Notes: generated by a model not told the origin, from the letters alone. A stretch of DNA of 64,000 bases from Parus major (GCF_001522545.3 NC_031772.1:6663503-6727502); one strand, 5' to 3'; shown: positions 19,752-32,200, counted from the first letter of the stretch. Made by a program: numbers and translations.

Positions 19752-22149
19752 AATGCAGAAGATTGATAAGCTGTGTGACCTGTCCCAGTATTCTTCCAGT
19801 AGAATGGCAAATTTGCCCAGACTTTACTGAATTGCAGACTCAAGTATGACCGTCTCATTGTTTTCTATTTAAATGCGATGTAAGCACAATGTTCCTGCTC
19901 TAAGTTCCTTCCAGTCTTTAGGATTTGGTTTTAGGAAAGTAAATATTACTGGTGCTACAGTTTAACATTTCAGTTGTTCCATCTTTTGTACTCCTAAACA
20001 AACTGGAATTCTTTGTGCAAGTCTCCTAAATGTCAGGCTGCTTCTATTGACCAAATGTGATTACCACAAATGCTTTTATGTTCTCTTCTTAAAAAGCAGA
20101 TGTTACCAAAAGATTATCCTGATAACAGGAGACTATTTGAAGTGCTGAAATAGCAGACTGTCTGTTTCACTGAAGAACAATTTGTTTCCCAATCTTGTAA
20201 GGCTGGGTAGGTTTGGGTATCCAATGGAACTCTTTTTAAAAAGGAAATGTTCAGGGAAAACCAGATTTGTTATACAGAAAATCAATGCATTAAGGACATG
20301 CATGGGTTTTGATTTACTGAAGTTGATTGTAGCATTCCCTCAAACTTGACTTAAAACATGGAATGGTGCTGGCTGCGTATGAATTTCTAAAAATTATGTA
20401 ATTTTCCATGCTTTAACATCTTTACAGGTTTATTATTTTCAGTAGTCAAAAGACTGATTGACTTAAGAACAAGGCTGAAATGAACTGTATTAGTGCTCCT
20501 TCTAAACTCTGCAGCTGACCAACACACTGTGGTTCTCTAGAAAACATGCATGATATATCCCAGATCTCTTTGTGCATAGACTGCACATCAGCCATTCTGC
20601 ATGTCTTCTGTTCTGGTTTCTACAGCCAAAATCTGGCAGACATATCCTCCACTGGAGCATAGGAAAGTTCAAGAACATGCATGAGGAACAGTGTCAGCTG
20701 AAAATTATGTATTTCACCAGAACCAATGAGTTTTGGTGTCACTGTCCTTCTTCAACCAAAATGTTCTCATTTTTTTCTCTTTTAATAGGTCATTTTCAAA
20801 TAAGCTTTACTTCAGGCTAGTTTGTATTCTTATTCCTTGTGTGCCAAAAGAACCCTGACTAAAGCATCTGGAATAGATCACTCCCTGTATGTCTTCCCTT
20901 TGTTTCATGTAATGTAACAACAGTTCTTGCAATGGGGAGGATGGCAGTGATCCACTTACAGAACTGGCACTTGACATTTACTCACCTCTAATCCCAGTTT
21001 TGTGACCACCTTTGTTGCCTAAATTGATCTCAAGTGTTAAATATTCTTTTCAGTAACTCTGGGATGCAGGAACTGCTTGTTCACATTCTTATCTCTTTAG
21101 CCCAGATTTCTCTCTATTATTATGTTACAGTGGTTATACTGAGAATTTGGCTTTTTAGATAGGAAGAACAGGGAAGCCCCAAGTCTCTGCTCCAAGAACT
21201 TTGCCAAATGCTGGCAACTGTTATAAATCCTCATGATGCAATTTTGCTGGCCAAATCACATGTGTCACCATTAATTTCTAAGTCTGCCACAAAGTACATG
21301 AGTGATTTACTGAATATAACCCTAAAACTTAAGCCAGGTTCAGGAGATGTTCCCCCATTTTAATGGTACATTGTCAAATCATTGGTGAACAGCAGACAGA
21401 ATGTGGACCACCTGCCCCTGAAATTATGTGAAGAGCAGATAGTGCTAGCTGAATTACAGGGATTTGGTCTCTGAGATAGCAATAATGGAAGATAGTCTGA
21501 CTCCATGCTCCAAATGGCAATAGTGTGTTATATGTGTTTTGTAGCACAAATACTGGATTCTGCCGTTCTAAATGTCAGAGCAGTCACATGCTGTGTGCCC
21601 TGTTCAGAGCAATTCCTCTGGAGTTGAAGGGAAAATGCACAGTTAAAAGACAGTATGTGGACTTCCCTGAAGTGCATACATGAGAGCAGCATACTTTGAT
21701 GGTAGCTGTACATAAATTTAAGAAGTAGTGACAATGGAGTGGGCGAATGGTCTGCAATGAAGTAGTGTGAATAGAAGGATTGATTTGTAGAGGCTTCGAC
21801 TTACAGTTCTGAAATAGGTGGGGTTAGTCATAGTTGTTTTCACTTGACTGTTACTTTGCCAGGTTCTTTCTTTCTTGGGAGATCCCTGAACTGAAGAATA
21901 CTTAAGGATGCACCATTTATTAATTTAGGTACAACAGTTTTGTATTTTTACTTTTTTAAACTAGTTTCATGTGTTTTTGTGTTTTACAAGGTTAGGTTTG
22001 GGGTTTTTTTTAAAAAAAAAAAGTTAATATGACATACTTTGTTTGCATCAATTGTACTAGTATTTACAAATTTCCACTTTCTTTACAAAGTTCTGCCATA
22101 TGAATAGCGTGCATTGCTGAGAGTGAGTGTAACTGGAGATAAGTCAGCA

Positions 22150-22760
22150 GGGTGCCTCAGCTGCCAAAAGGGCCAGCCACAACCTGGGGTACATCGAGCA
22201 CAGCATTGCCAGCTGATTGTCTCACTCTGCACTGCACTGCACAAGGTGAGGCCTTGAGCCCTGGGGGCAGTTTGGGATGCCTCAATGCAAGAAGGACACC
22301 AGACTATTACAGTGTTCTAGAGGAGGTGTGTGACCAAGATTGCAAAAGGCCTTCAGGACAGGACCTCTGAGGAGCAGCTGAGGACACTTGGCTTGTTCAC
22401 TTTGGAGAAAAGAGGGCTGAGGGGTGTCCTCATCCCAGCCTGCAATTTGCTCGAAGGGGAAGCAGAGGAGGAGGTGCTGATCACCCTCTGTGACCAGCAA
22501 CAGGATATGAGGAAATAGAATGAAGCTGCATTGAGAGAAGTTCAGGGACACCAGGAAAAGGTTCTTCTCAGATAGAGTTGTTGGTCACTGGTCCAGTGAC
22601 CCAGGGAAGTGGCCAAAGCACCAAGTCTGTCAGGGCTTGAGGAGCACCCAGATGATGTTCTTAGCCACACTGTTTAATGCTAGATAGTCCTGTGAGGAGC
22701 AGGGAGTTGGACTTGATAATCTTTATGGGTCCCTTCATACTTGAGATATTCTATGATTCT
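22150..22760 (+). repeat. CR1 retrotransposon, about 600 bp, sense to ZC4H2
   Basis: A long CR1 3' section in sense orientation. It starts near ggggtacatcgagcacagca, passes through a gaggagcagctgaggacact...ttcactttggagaaaagagg block and a gatgagg-type acaggatatgaggaaat segment, and ends with the ggagttggacttgataatct and attctatgattct tail at 22760. It is diverged and frame-broken, with no intact reverse transcriptase. It falls within the inferred ZC4H2 3' UTR. Confidence 0.85.
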
Positions 22761-23692
22761 AGCCATTTCAAGGAGATAAAAATATGTATTATGTACTAGG
22801 GGACCATGGGGGTGGGGGCAGGGAAGGAAGCAGTGTCTTTTATAGGGAAAGAGTATTCTTTTCTTTCATGGAATAATCACAGAAGTTTAACTGAAGAACT
22901 CTTCTCGTGACAGCCCCAGGCTCTTTTCTCCCAGGCAACTCTCAAGAGACTGGAGGAATAATTATGAAATATTGATTTCTTAGTGTTCAGACAGAAGAGG
23001 AAGCTGTCTGGTACAGTTCTTAACAAAAGTCTACTGCAGTTTTGCTTCATGGAGCAACAATGACTTCTTCCTTTGTATCTAAAATCTTCATGGATACTTC
23101 GTCACTTAATTTTATTCTTAACTGGGTCAAATTCTCTTAATAGCCACAATGAGGCTCTCCTCAAAGCTTAGGAGACTTTCATATTACTGTAATCTGTTTT
23201 AACCCTGTCTTTGTCATTGTTTTTAAAAGGGTATCCAAGGTAACTGAATTCTCTTGGTATAGATGGTTTCCAGGGTCTTTTCCTGGTTCATCAGTTGCCC
23301 CAAAAGATAGTCCTGTTGTTCTGAAACCAAACAGAAAAAAAACCCAAATAAAATTCCAAGCCTTTTGCCCTGCCATCAACCCTAAGTTTGTAAGTAAAAG
23401 GATGGAAACACTGTACTGTATCTAAATGCTTTGCTATAGAAATTTTCATACCCAAGCTAGGGTGGATCAGTTGTCTGAATTTCAGTGCCAAGGATACCAT
23501 TAACTATAGAGAAAATGTAAGGCAAATTTAAATACTTGCACTTCCTGAATTCAACCTTAGCTTTACAAACAGGACCCTGACTGAACCTGACAGTGGCTTC
23601 AATTTACATAATCTAAATTTGAAAGAATGGACATTGATGTGTTATTTTAATTAGCATACTATTCAAGAAATTAAGACTTCACTAGTACTTTA

Positions 23693-23702
23693 AATAAATA
23701 AA
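23693..23702 (+). terminator. ZC4H2: Candidate ZC4H2 polyadenylation signal (overlapping AATAAA pair)
   Basis: Two overlapping AATAAA hexamers (23693 and 23697) in ttaaataaataaaaagtgc. A T-rich stretch follows within 30 bases. One of three candidate signals for this gene. Confidence 0.45.
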
Positions 23703-23888
23703 AAGTGCTTTATTCATTTATTTTACAGTTTTCTAATTCCTCCAGCATACGTTTTCATTTTAGTATTTAGGTATTCTAGCAATATCTGGTGTTTTCACTG
23801 GCTTCTGTGTTTTAAGTATTTTACTCCTGTGCCTCATAGGAGTAGTAACAGTGTGAGATCTGTTTAATTTGTCTGTACAGTCCTTTTT

Positions 23889-23894
23889 AATAAA
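23889..23894 (+). terminator. ZC4H2: Candidate ZC4H2 polyadenylation signal
   Basis: AATAAA in cctttttaataaatgtttg, followed by TG/T-rich sequence (tgtttgtttcatgtcatgct), the expected downstream element. The last good candidate before the intergenic stretch. Confidence 0.5.
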
Positions 23895-24300
23895 TGTTTG
23901 TTTCATGTCATGCTTTCCTCCTGCAGAGTATTTTCACATCTGTTATTTGCTTATGCAAACTAAGAAGCCCAGGTGGTAAAACTCAGCTCTCTGATTATAC
24001 AGGATACACTTAGCCACAATTCTATTATACCTTTATAGAAACCTTATGGAAATAAGTATGGGGAAAGAAAGATTAATGAGCTTTAGAAAACAGAAGGGAA
24101 AAGAAGATAGCACAATAGGTTTTAACACAGCCAGACTTCTCAGTTTTACCTTCTAAAGTTATATTTGAAAGCAGCAAGAAACACAATCCCTTCTCCAACT
24201 TAAAGTACAGGATAGCTGTTTTCTTAGGAGCCCTGCTTTGCCATTAGGAGATTAAATCTACCAGTGCTTGCTAGAAGTTGCTTCTCTCAGACCTGGAGAT

Positions 24301-24378
24301 GAGAGTTTATGGGAGCACTCCCTAAAAGTTTATGGAGTTTAATGGAGATGTTTGAGAGTTTATGGGAGCACTCCCTAA
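24301..24378. repeat. 53-bp short tandem duplication
   Basis: The 25-base segment gagagtttatgggagcactc plus cctaa occurs at 24301-24325 and again, identical, at 24354-24378. Both are preceded by ggagat (24295 and 24345). The intervening DNA contains a further partial copy (agtttatggagttta). This looks like a recent local duplication. Confidence 0.9.
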
Positions 24379-24430
24379 TCCAAGTCTGTCAGGAATGCCC
24401 ACATATGCTATATACTGCAAGCAAAGGAGG

Positions 24431-24503
24431 TAACCTACTGCATGTAGGTTATGAAATGTCATTTCATTTCATAATGAAAATTATATGAAATGACATTTCA
24501 TAA
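24431..24503. repeat. Adjacent hairpin and cruciform palindromes
   Basis: taacctac (24431-24438) pairs with gtaggtta (24444-24451). Next to it, ttatgaaatgtcatttcat (24449-24467) is perfectly complementary to atgaaatgacatttcataa (24485-24503) across a 17-base loop. Each arm also contains its own palindrome, tgaaatgNcatttca. No protein or RNA family was recognised. Confidence 0.9.
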
Positions 24504-25234
24504 TGATGACAACATTATAATGAAAAGAGTTCTGAGAAATTAAATTAAAATGGAAACAGTAATGAAAACAGTTGTGAGAAACAGCATAACCCATTGGCAT
24601 AGCTGGATTCAGAATGCCCATCCCAGACCTCACAGAGCCTGGAACCTGAGACTGGTTAAATATAAGAGGCTTTTTTTTTTACATAGGTACTCAAAACACA
24701 TAAACCACAAAGTCAAACAAGTACCAATCTTCCTTTGTACCATAACTAATCCAAGACAAAAGAAATAATTTTGATACCTGTTAATTTTGTTTTGCAATAT
24801 GAGTTGTTCAGCCTTTGAAACAACCTGCCCTAATTTCTGTTCATCTTGCTGCTTTTTTCAGTTCCTTAATCCTAATCTCAGCTGTAACATTACTTGTAAC
24901 AGTAGTCACAAAGCTAATACACATTCATACCTTCCTAAGAACTAACACTGAAATATTCCCTGTAACTAACATCAGGTTCCATCACATTTTCCTGAGTTTA
25001 TCGAGATTCTGCAGTAAAATGAGCTTCAAAGCCCTGGATCTTCCTAAATTTAATATTAAAGTGTAGCATTAAAAATTATCTAATCTATTTCAAGGGAAAA
25101 AAAAAAAAACCCAAAACAAAGGACCAAAGCTTGTCCCACCCTTAAAACGAATACTTAAAAATTTCTGTTGTCCTCTTCAGGCTTTACTCTCACCAGCATT
25201 ACTCTTAACTTCCCCTCTTCACCCTATTCAAGTG

Positions 25235-25328
25235 AAGTGGTTTAGTGGTGGATTTAGCAGTGCTGGGTTAATGTCTGGGCTTTGATGATCTCAAAGTTCT
25301 TTTCCAACCTAAATTATTCTAGGGTTCT
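25235..25328 (+). repeat. CR1 3' end fragment
   Basis: About 95 bp with tttagtggtggatttagcag, then tgctgggttaatg, then ctttgatgatctcaaagttc and ttttccaacctaaattattc tagggttct. It matches the extreme 3' end of a CR1 in sense orientation. Confidence 0.75.
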
Positions 25329-26144
25329 TTATCTCTGTCCTGTTCCCCTTCTTTGCCTCAGTTGCTGTTCCTCTCTCTCTTTTTTTTTTTTTTTTTTTTG
25401 TCCCTGTGTTTTCTGTTTTTCTCTGTCCCATTCCCAGCCTTGTGCTTTCCCTGTACAACCCCAGCACCAAGCTGGTTTCCTCTTCCCTTTCCTCTTTCAT
25501 CTTTTCTCTTCCTCTATTCCTCTCTTTCTCCTCCCCTTCTCTCATCACAGGCCCTGCTGCTTGCTCTTGGTGGAGCAGCTCTGTCCAGCCCCACTGCTCC
25601 AGGAGCTGACCAGGATCTGTCCCCCTCCAGACTGACCAGTGCTGCTCTGCAAACAACCACTGAGGTGTCCCGTGGGCAAGGGCAGGGGCAGGGCCCCCAG
25701 GTGAAGGAACTTGCTGAAGGAACTTACCGTGAGCATGACAGAATAAACCCTTATCAGCCACCCTTGCTTTCCCTTTGCACTGGGCAAGGGGCTATGAGGA
25801 GCCCTGGGCAGGAGATGATGCCCAAAGAGAATTGGACAATGGCCTCCTGCTCCTACTGGACTCCAGCAGTGGGGCCTGATGGTATCTCTGATCCTGTACT
25901 CATGGTTCTTGGACAGTTTTTTTATGTCTCTGGGTCACATTTTTTGTTTTGGTCATACAAATACAGATACATAGAGGCTTGAAAATAGAAATGCAACATA
26001 CTTCTGTACGTATAAATTTTTATTAATGAAACAATAAAGGGCTTGAAAATGGGATAAAATATGATCTCTGTGGAGGGAAGAGGAATAGTTCCATGCACTC
26101 AGAGGTTTTGTGTCACTGCAAGGGTGAGCTCTTGGATGGACCCT

Positions 26145-26840
26145 GCATCGCTGCTGCTGCTGCTCCTGCCAGCCCTCAGTACTGCAGGGCTCACTGCAGC
26201 TGCTGCTGCTGCTTCTGCTGCTGCTGTTGCCAGCTCGTGATACTGCAGGGCTCACTGCAGCTGCCAGCCTGTGGCACTGCAGGGCTCACTGCTGCTGCCA
26301 CTGCTGCAGCCCACAGCACTCCAGGGCCCACTGCAGCTGCCAGTCCACAGCACTGCAGGGCTCACTGCTGCTGCTGCCAGCCCACAGCACTGCAGAGCTC
26401 ACTGCTGCTGCTGCCAGTCCACAGCACTGCAGAGCTCACTGCTGCTGCCACTGCTGCAGCCCACAGCACTGCAGGGCTCACTGCAGCTGCCAGTCCACAG
26501 TACTGCAGGGCTCACTGCTGCTGCTGCCAGCCTGTGGCACTGCAGGGCTCACTGCTGCTGCTGCCAGCCCACAGCACTGCAGGGCTCACTGCAGCTGCCA
26601 GCCTGTGGCACTGCAGGGCTCACTGCAGCTGCCAGCCCGCAGCACTGCAGGGCTCACTGCTGCTGCCAGCCCGCAGCACTGCAGGGCTCACTGCAGCTGC
26701 CAGCCTGTGGCACTGCAGGGCTCACTGCAGCTGCCAGCCCACAGCACTGCAGGGCTCACTGCNNNNNNNNNNNNNNNNNNNNNNNNNNNNNNCTGCAGCT
26801 GCCAGCCTGTGGCACTGCAGGGCTCGCTGCAGCTGCCCGC
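26145..26840. repeat. CTG-rich 34/37-bp minisatellite
   Basis: About 18-20 copies of a unit reading gggctcactgctgctgcca followed by gcccacagcactgca. Distances between successive ctcact words are mainly 34 or 37 bp (26361, 26398, 26435, 26477, 26511, 26548, 26585, 26619), differing by one CTG. Sub-types end in cccacagcac or cctgtggcac. The array begins and is interspersed with (CTG)n/(CAG)n. All three forward frames stay open because no unit contains a stop, and the frame shifts by one base per unit. The resulting Cys/Leu/Ala-rich frames are not credible genes. A 30-N gap interrupts the array at 26763-26792. Confidence 0.92.
26763..26792. other. Assembly gap (30 N) inside minisatellite
   Basis: Thirty Ns lie within the 34/37-bp array, about one repeat unit. 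The true number of units is unknown. Confidence 0.98.
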
Positions 26841-26996
26841 AGGCCACGGCCAGCACTGCCCCGCAGAATGCGTGTGCACGGTGACTTGAGCCCCTCGTGG
26901 CTGCCACCTGCATGTCAGCAGCAACGCTGCAGCCCAGAAATCAAACCCAAAAACTGAGCATCACTGCGACCAGGCGGTGCCCATGCATGCACCGGG

Positions 26997-27058
26997 GCTT
27001 TGTATGCTTTGTATGCTTTGTATGCTTTTTGTGCTTTGTGTGCTTTGTATGCTTTGTA
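26997..27058. repeat. 9-bp tandem array (GTATGCTTT)
   Basis: Six successive 9-bp units from 27002 (gtatgcttt three times, then ttgtgcttt, gtgtgcttt, gtatgcttt), with partial units on either side. The minus strand reads KHTKHTKHT in one frame, a repeat artefact. It lies 160 bp after the CTG-rich minisatellite. Confidence 0.93.
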
Positions 27059-29074
27059 CACCTTTTGCCCTTTTTGTGCTCAGTGTTGCTGCCTGGAGGG
27101 AAGCCCCCGGTACTGCGAGCCAGAGCCGGCGCTGGCCATGGCTGCTGCCTGCCCAGGCCCAGGAGCAGCCTGGCAGCACCGTGTTCTCCCTGAGCTGCAG
27201 AAATCCAGCGCCCCAAACCTACAAGCATCTCCCCTCCGAAGCCAGGCAAAGAGTGACCACTCCCAGTTAAGAAACTGCCAAGATAACCCCACTCCCCCTT
27301 CGTCCCCAGAAACATTTCAAAGGTATGTCAAGGCACTGGGCTTCCTCTTTTGTCTCTTGATCTCTCTTTTCCATCTCCCTGACAACAAATGCAAAAAACT
27401 TCCCTGAAAAAAAACTAACCCCCAACACACAGAAACTCAAATAGAGAAGTGCCATAGCTGAGATTTTTTCCACAGCTTGAATTCAGTGTGTCACATCATC
27501 ACTGCTTTTCTCATTCCCTGTGGCTGGGGAACTTCTTAAAGCCATAATAACATGTTCATAGATATGAACAACAACTGTGTAAAAACTTTGCAGTTACACG
27601 TGATAGGGTGAGACTCATAGCTCCGTAAGTGGGTATAAATTGCTCCCTCACTAGACCTGGTTGTGCAGTCAGGGACCCAAACCACAGGGACTGTCACCAC
27701 CAACAGGACACTGAACTGTCTCACCAGCCTTGCTTCTTCCTAACAGCTGCTGAGATACGTTCTCTGTAACACATCTTACAGGCTGTGATTTATGACAAGG
27801 TTTCATTTTATTAATGAGAAATGCTGGGAGTCTTTTTACTTGATGTCTTGCTAAGAGGGAAGTTATATTGCTCATTAATTACAGGTATTAGATGTGAATG
27901 GGAGGAAGGGCTTTTGTTTTCTCTCTGTTCCAGCTAGTTAACCACACATATCTGGTGAGAAGAAAAGGAAAAAGAGTCATGCAGAGGCAGATACTGGGAG
28001 ATTGAAACTCTGCCTTGTGGCCTGGCTTGAAGATACTGGGGATGCTGGTGCACCTCTCATGCAGAGAGTGTGCAGCACACACACAAACTCTGCCTGCAGA
28101 TCCCAGTGAGTCCCCATTTCACAAGCTGGAAAAAAGAGATGCATTCCCACCAGGAGGTCCTCCAGACTGGGCTTGCAAGTTGCCTTCAAAGAGAGAAAAA
28201 GGAAGATGGGACCCTGTTGAAGGATGGAAGGACTAAGGCCAGAGCAGTTGGATGTTCTTCAAGTATGTCTCAACCCACCCTCACCATCACGCTGGGAAAA
28301 GGGGCCCTGGGGTTGGTCCTGGGCAGGGCTCATGCCCTGGCTGCCAGAGGGATTCCTTCACCTAGACCATGACACAACAGTGCTCACATCACCAGGTCTG
28401 CTGAGGATGGAAAGGTTTGTCCTGTGGCTTCTGATTCCTGCCCATGGCTGTGGCTGTTTTATCCTTGCTACCCAGGGCAAACCTCAGGCAATTCTGTGGT
28501 TTCATTCAGACACACTTATTCTAAGAGCATCCTCATGCTATCCACACTGCTGAGGGTATTTTGGTTGGGAATTTCTCCTTTAACTCTTTGAATTCCTCTA
28601 TAGATAGGCAGCTGCCTTTACTTAGCCACTGCCTGAGTCATTTCCTCTCTGAGCAATCCTCTGGGTTCACTCTGCAGTACTTCCTTTTCACATTTTCTAC
28701 ATTTTCTGATAGTTTTCCTTTTTTAGCTGAAGCAGGCTGTTAAAAATAGCAACAGGATTTCACTGTGTATTTGTAAAATAGATACTATCACCCCAAAGAT
28801 CTCTTTATGTCCTTTCTCAGAGTAATTTCCATTTTCAATTGTATAATTATAAAGTCTTGAGGCAAGAGAAAGGTTGCATTTTAGTGGTCCTAAAAATAAC
28901 CATCTTAATGAAGATATAAACTGCTTCAATACGATTCAGGTTTCTGTTTTGAAACATTACTGAAATAATATTGACATAAACAATCTTGTCAAAATAGGAA
29001 AAACAGACTTAAGGGATGAAAGCTTTTTGCCACCGTTTCATTTTCACCAGATGCCTGGAGGATATTTGAGAAGC

Positions 29075-29295
29075 ACAGAGGTTGGAATTTTTAAGGTTGG
29101 AAAAGACCTCTAAGAAAAGTCCAGCTGTTAACCCTGCACTGCCAAGTTCATCACTAATCCACATCTCCAAGTGCCAGATTCACACATATTTTTAAGAGGT
29201 GGTGTCACAGGGATGGTGACTCCACCACTGCCCTGGGATGCCTGTTCTAGTGTCTGACAACCTTGCATTGAAAAAACTTATCCTAATATCCAAAC
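29075..29295 (-). repeat. CR1 3' fragment, antisense
   Basis: Read on the + strand it runs aaggttggaaaagacctcta, aagaaaagtccagctgttaa, ggtgactccaccactgccct, then cttatcctaatatccaaacc. This is the reverse complement of the CR1 3' region. Diverged and truncated. Confidence 0.85.
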
Positions 29296-32200
29296 CAAAA
29301 TATATATATACATATAAATATTGTATATCCTCATTTTCAATACACTCTCCTACACTAGTTGACATTAACTATCACCTAGAACTGCTAATTTGAATTTATT
29401 TTTTGCTGTAGAGAGATACCAAATTTCCAGGATGGGAAAGCCCAAACCCTGTAAGTCAGTGGAACAAGATGTGCTGTGCCAACTAAGATCATTTCAGGGG
29501 AAAAAAAATAAAAAGCCCTGGTTTTAAGTAAGGGAGGAGTTTGGGATTTACCAGCTGCAGAAGCATTGCTTTAAGGAAAAGGTGTCCCTGTCCCATTTCA
29601 GGGCAAGGACCTTGCTCAGACTATGGAGAATAAGGCTTAAATAAGATTTTCCAACACACATCCAGTAAAACATCCTTTCTGAAAGAAGAAAAGCCACACC
29701 TGACAGCCAGTGGCATTTATGCCATCACCATCCCTGCTGCCAGAATCTCCCCCTGGGCAGGTCCTGGGTCTAACCCATCCTCAGAATTGGCCAAGGAAGC
29801 CTCTCTGCCAGGGGCACCCCATCCAGCCTGTCACTGCTCCGGGCAGAAACGAGCCATGGCCAAAAAGGGTGTCTGGAATTCCTGGGGCACAGGAGATGCT
29901 TACATCTAAACCTAGATCTGACCCCTGCTGAAGGATGTACCTTTGCAGCCCCTCAGAATGCCCCATCTGCTCTGCTTAGGGCATTTGGGAACTGAAGCAA
30001 GCTTTTAATTGTTCTCTTCTAGCTCACTTCTAATTGAGTTTTGCTTTAATGTTTGTATATGAGAAGGAGTGATAATTGAAGGGGTGGGGACCCTGCTCAA
30101 GTCAGAAAAGTGTATGTTCAGCTGATTTATAGCAGTTATTAACCAGGGCCTCACTAGATTGTTCCCACTGGGAGCAGAGGCTGAAAAAAGTTAGATTTTT
30201 AATGATACTGAACCTTGTTTCCTTGAACACAGAAGTGCACCAAGCAGCCCTATTCACCGCTTCCAAACCAGGGTCATTACACCCAAGTCTCTCCTCCTGT
30301 TATTTCAGGAGTCCATTAGATGACTCCTTTTCTCACTGGCACACAAACCACCCAAATCCTCTACCCTCTGCCTTTGCAAGTACAAGCTTTGACAAGCAGC
30401 CCATTGTTTTGGCTGGGAAACCAAAGCGAAACATCCACCCTCACCTCTCATTACAGAAATAGGTGGTAATTGGTCTTTTTATTCAATTTCCAAGATCCCA
30501 GTGGTAAGTAAACTACCAGCTTTAACCAAGTCTGCAGTCGACGCACCTCCTCCTCACATGAAGTATTCATAATTCCTGACTTAATTTGTTCTGCCACAGC
30601 CCACCAGAGCCAAATTTCAGATCAGATATTACATAGCATTCTTCTGTGCAGTATCCTAAATTCAGTCACTCCACACAGGCTTGCATCTTATTTCTTTTAA
30701 AGTGTTCAACTCTGCAGTGTGTTCAAGTGAATGATTTCTGAATGGCTCTACTGCATCAGAGGCTTTTAATGGAAAAAGTCCCATGAAAGCAGGATGAAAT
30801 CTGAATGTAGAGGACAGCCTCATGCTTGTACCACTTCTCTCTGGAACTATTTGTCAGAAAAGCAGCAAACAGGCATGAGCAGTTCTCCTTTTATTTCTGC
30901 AGGTGGCACCAAGCATTTAGTTCTGAGGCACAGTTGTTCTTTTAAAGCTATTTTGAACTCCTAGAAGACTCTCTGTGGCCTCTCTGCAGCTCTGTGAGCC
31001 CTTGCTCCAGGGCCAGCTGGTCAGTGGTTCACCCACCCACCCTCGTTGTCTCTGGGATGGTGGTGGGAACTGAGGTGTGAGACATGGATAGCCCCAGACA
31101 GGGTGAGCACTGGACAGGAGCCAGTGGCACAAGTGAGTGTGGGATTACAGATGAAGCAAGCCAAGAGCCTGGCAGGGTTGTCACCAACCAGACCCCTATC
31201 CCAGCCCTGCAGTCCTACCCACGTCCCATCCCATCCTCCCAACTTGTCTGATCTGCTGCTCTGCTGCCCTCACAGGGTCATTCTGCTGACTTCAGAGACA
31301 GAGACACCGCAGGGTTTGTGCTGCACAGCCAGGGCACCCTTTGAGCAGTGAAGTCTGCAAAGCCTTGTGTAAGGACCACACCAGAGAGCCCTGTTCCGTG
31401 ACAGCTCTGGCTAATCCACACCCCATGCTGATCTGATGAGCCAGGGAAAGACCCAGGACTAAAGCGGACAAAACACAGAAACCAAATATCCATATTCCTG
31501 ACCACTTGCCACCACTGTAAAACTTCAGTGCCACAGTCACAACTCTCAAATTCACCAAATGTGAGCTCCCACATACAACCAGGCCGGGTGCTTCGAGTTT
31601 TTGAGGCTGCTGGGGATTACCCAAGTGAGCCAGTTACCTTTTTGGGTGCTCCTTCCTGCAGATGGCCCGACTGGCTGCCCCGTGTCCGATGCAGATTGCG
31701 TTTCACCGCAGCCTTTGGTGTCACTCTATCCCCAGGATAACGTATCTGCCACGCTCGCGTGCAAAGCACAGAGTGACAGCTCCCTGGCCCCAGCCCAAAA
31801 ACGTTATGACTTATTAATTTAGCAAAGCATTTAATTCACCACTGGCAGCACGAGCTGAAGAGCAAAATGAGGAAGTCAAATTCATCCTTGTCTCCAATGC
31901 ATCAAAATAAAAGAATATCTGTAGCACTGCACTCTTAGCAACCAGGAGCTCCTGGGCTGGATGCTGGAGGAAATAATAGGAAATCAGTTATGTTATACCT
32001 GTTCCTTCCACCTCCAGCCTGCTCTACACTGAGATCAGATTGTGCAGAGGTTTTGCACTACACCAAATATTGTTTTATTTGGCAGCTATTGGTACTCTGC
32101 TTTTCTTAGCTGGGCTATCCATGCTTGGAAGGTACACATGCTATAAATTTAAAACTGATGAGGATTTTTCTTGATTTCCTTGTGCCATGGGGACAGAAAC

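Larger units (their letters stand above)
19752..23910 (+). other. ZC4H2: ZC4H2 3' UTR (approximate extent)
   Basis: Downstream of the TGA I see no AATAAA or ATTAAA for over 3.5 kb. AATAAA hexamers then appear at 23347-23352, 23693-23698 with 23697-23702, and 23889-23894. The 23693/23697 pair is followed by T-rich sequence, and the 23889 hexamer by a TG/T-rich stretch. The 3' UTR is therefore probably 3.6-4.2 kb long, unless a variant signal is used earlier. A CR1 copy (22150-22760) lies inside it. Which site is used cannot be decided without transcript data. Confidence 0.5.
23911..26090. other. Intergenic, no gene recognised
   Basis: AT-rich sequence with short inverted and direct repeats (24301-24503), a CR1 tail (25235-25328), a 20-bp T run (about 25380-25399) and a pyrimidine-rich CT tract (to about 25550). 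The open frame across 25353-25982 is driven by the T and CT tracts (LFFFFFFLSL) and has no domain. Confidence 0.6.

Noticed and set aside
26093..26957. Cys-rich or Leu/Ala-rich proteins over the minisatellite
   Set aside because: All three forward frames are open and interchange by frame rotation of a 34/37-bp unit. There is no start context, splice pattern or domain.
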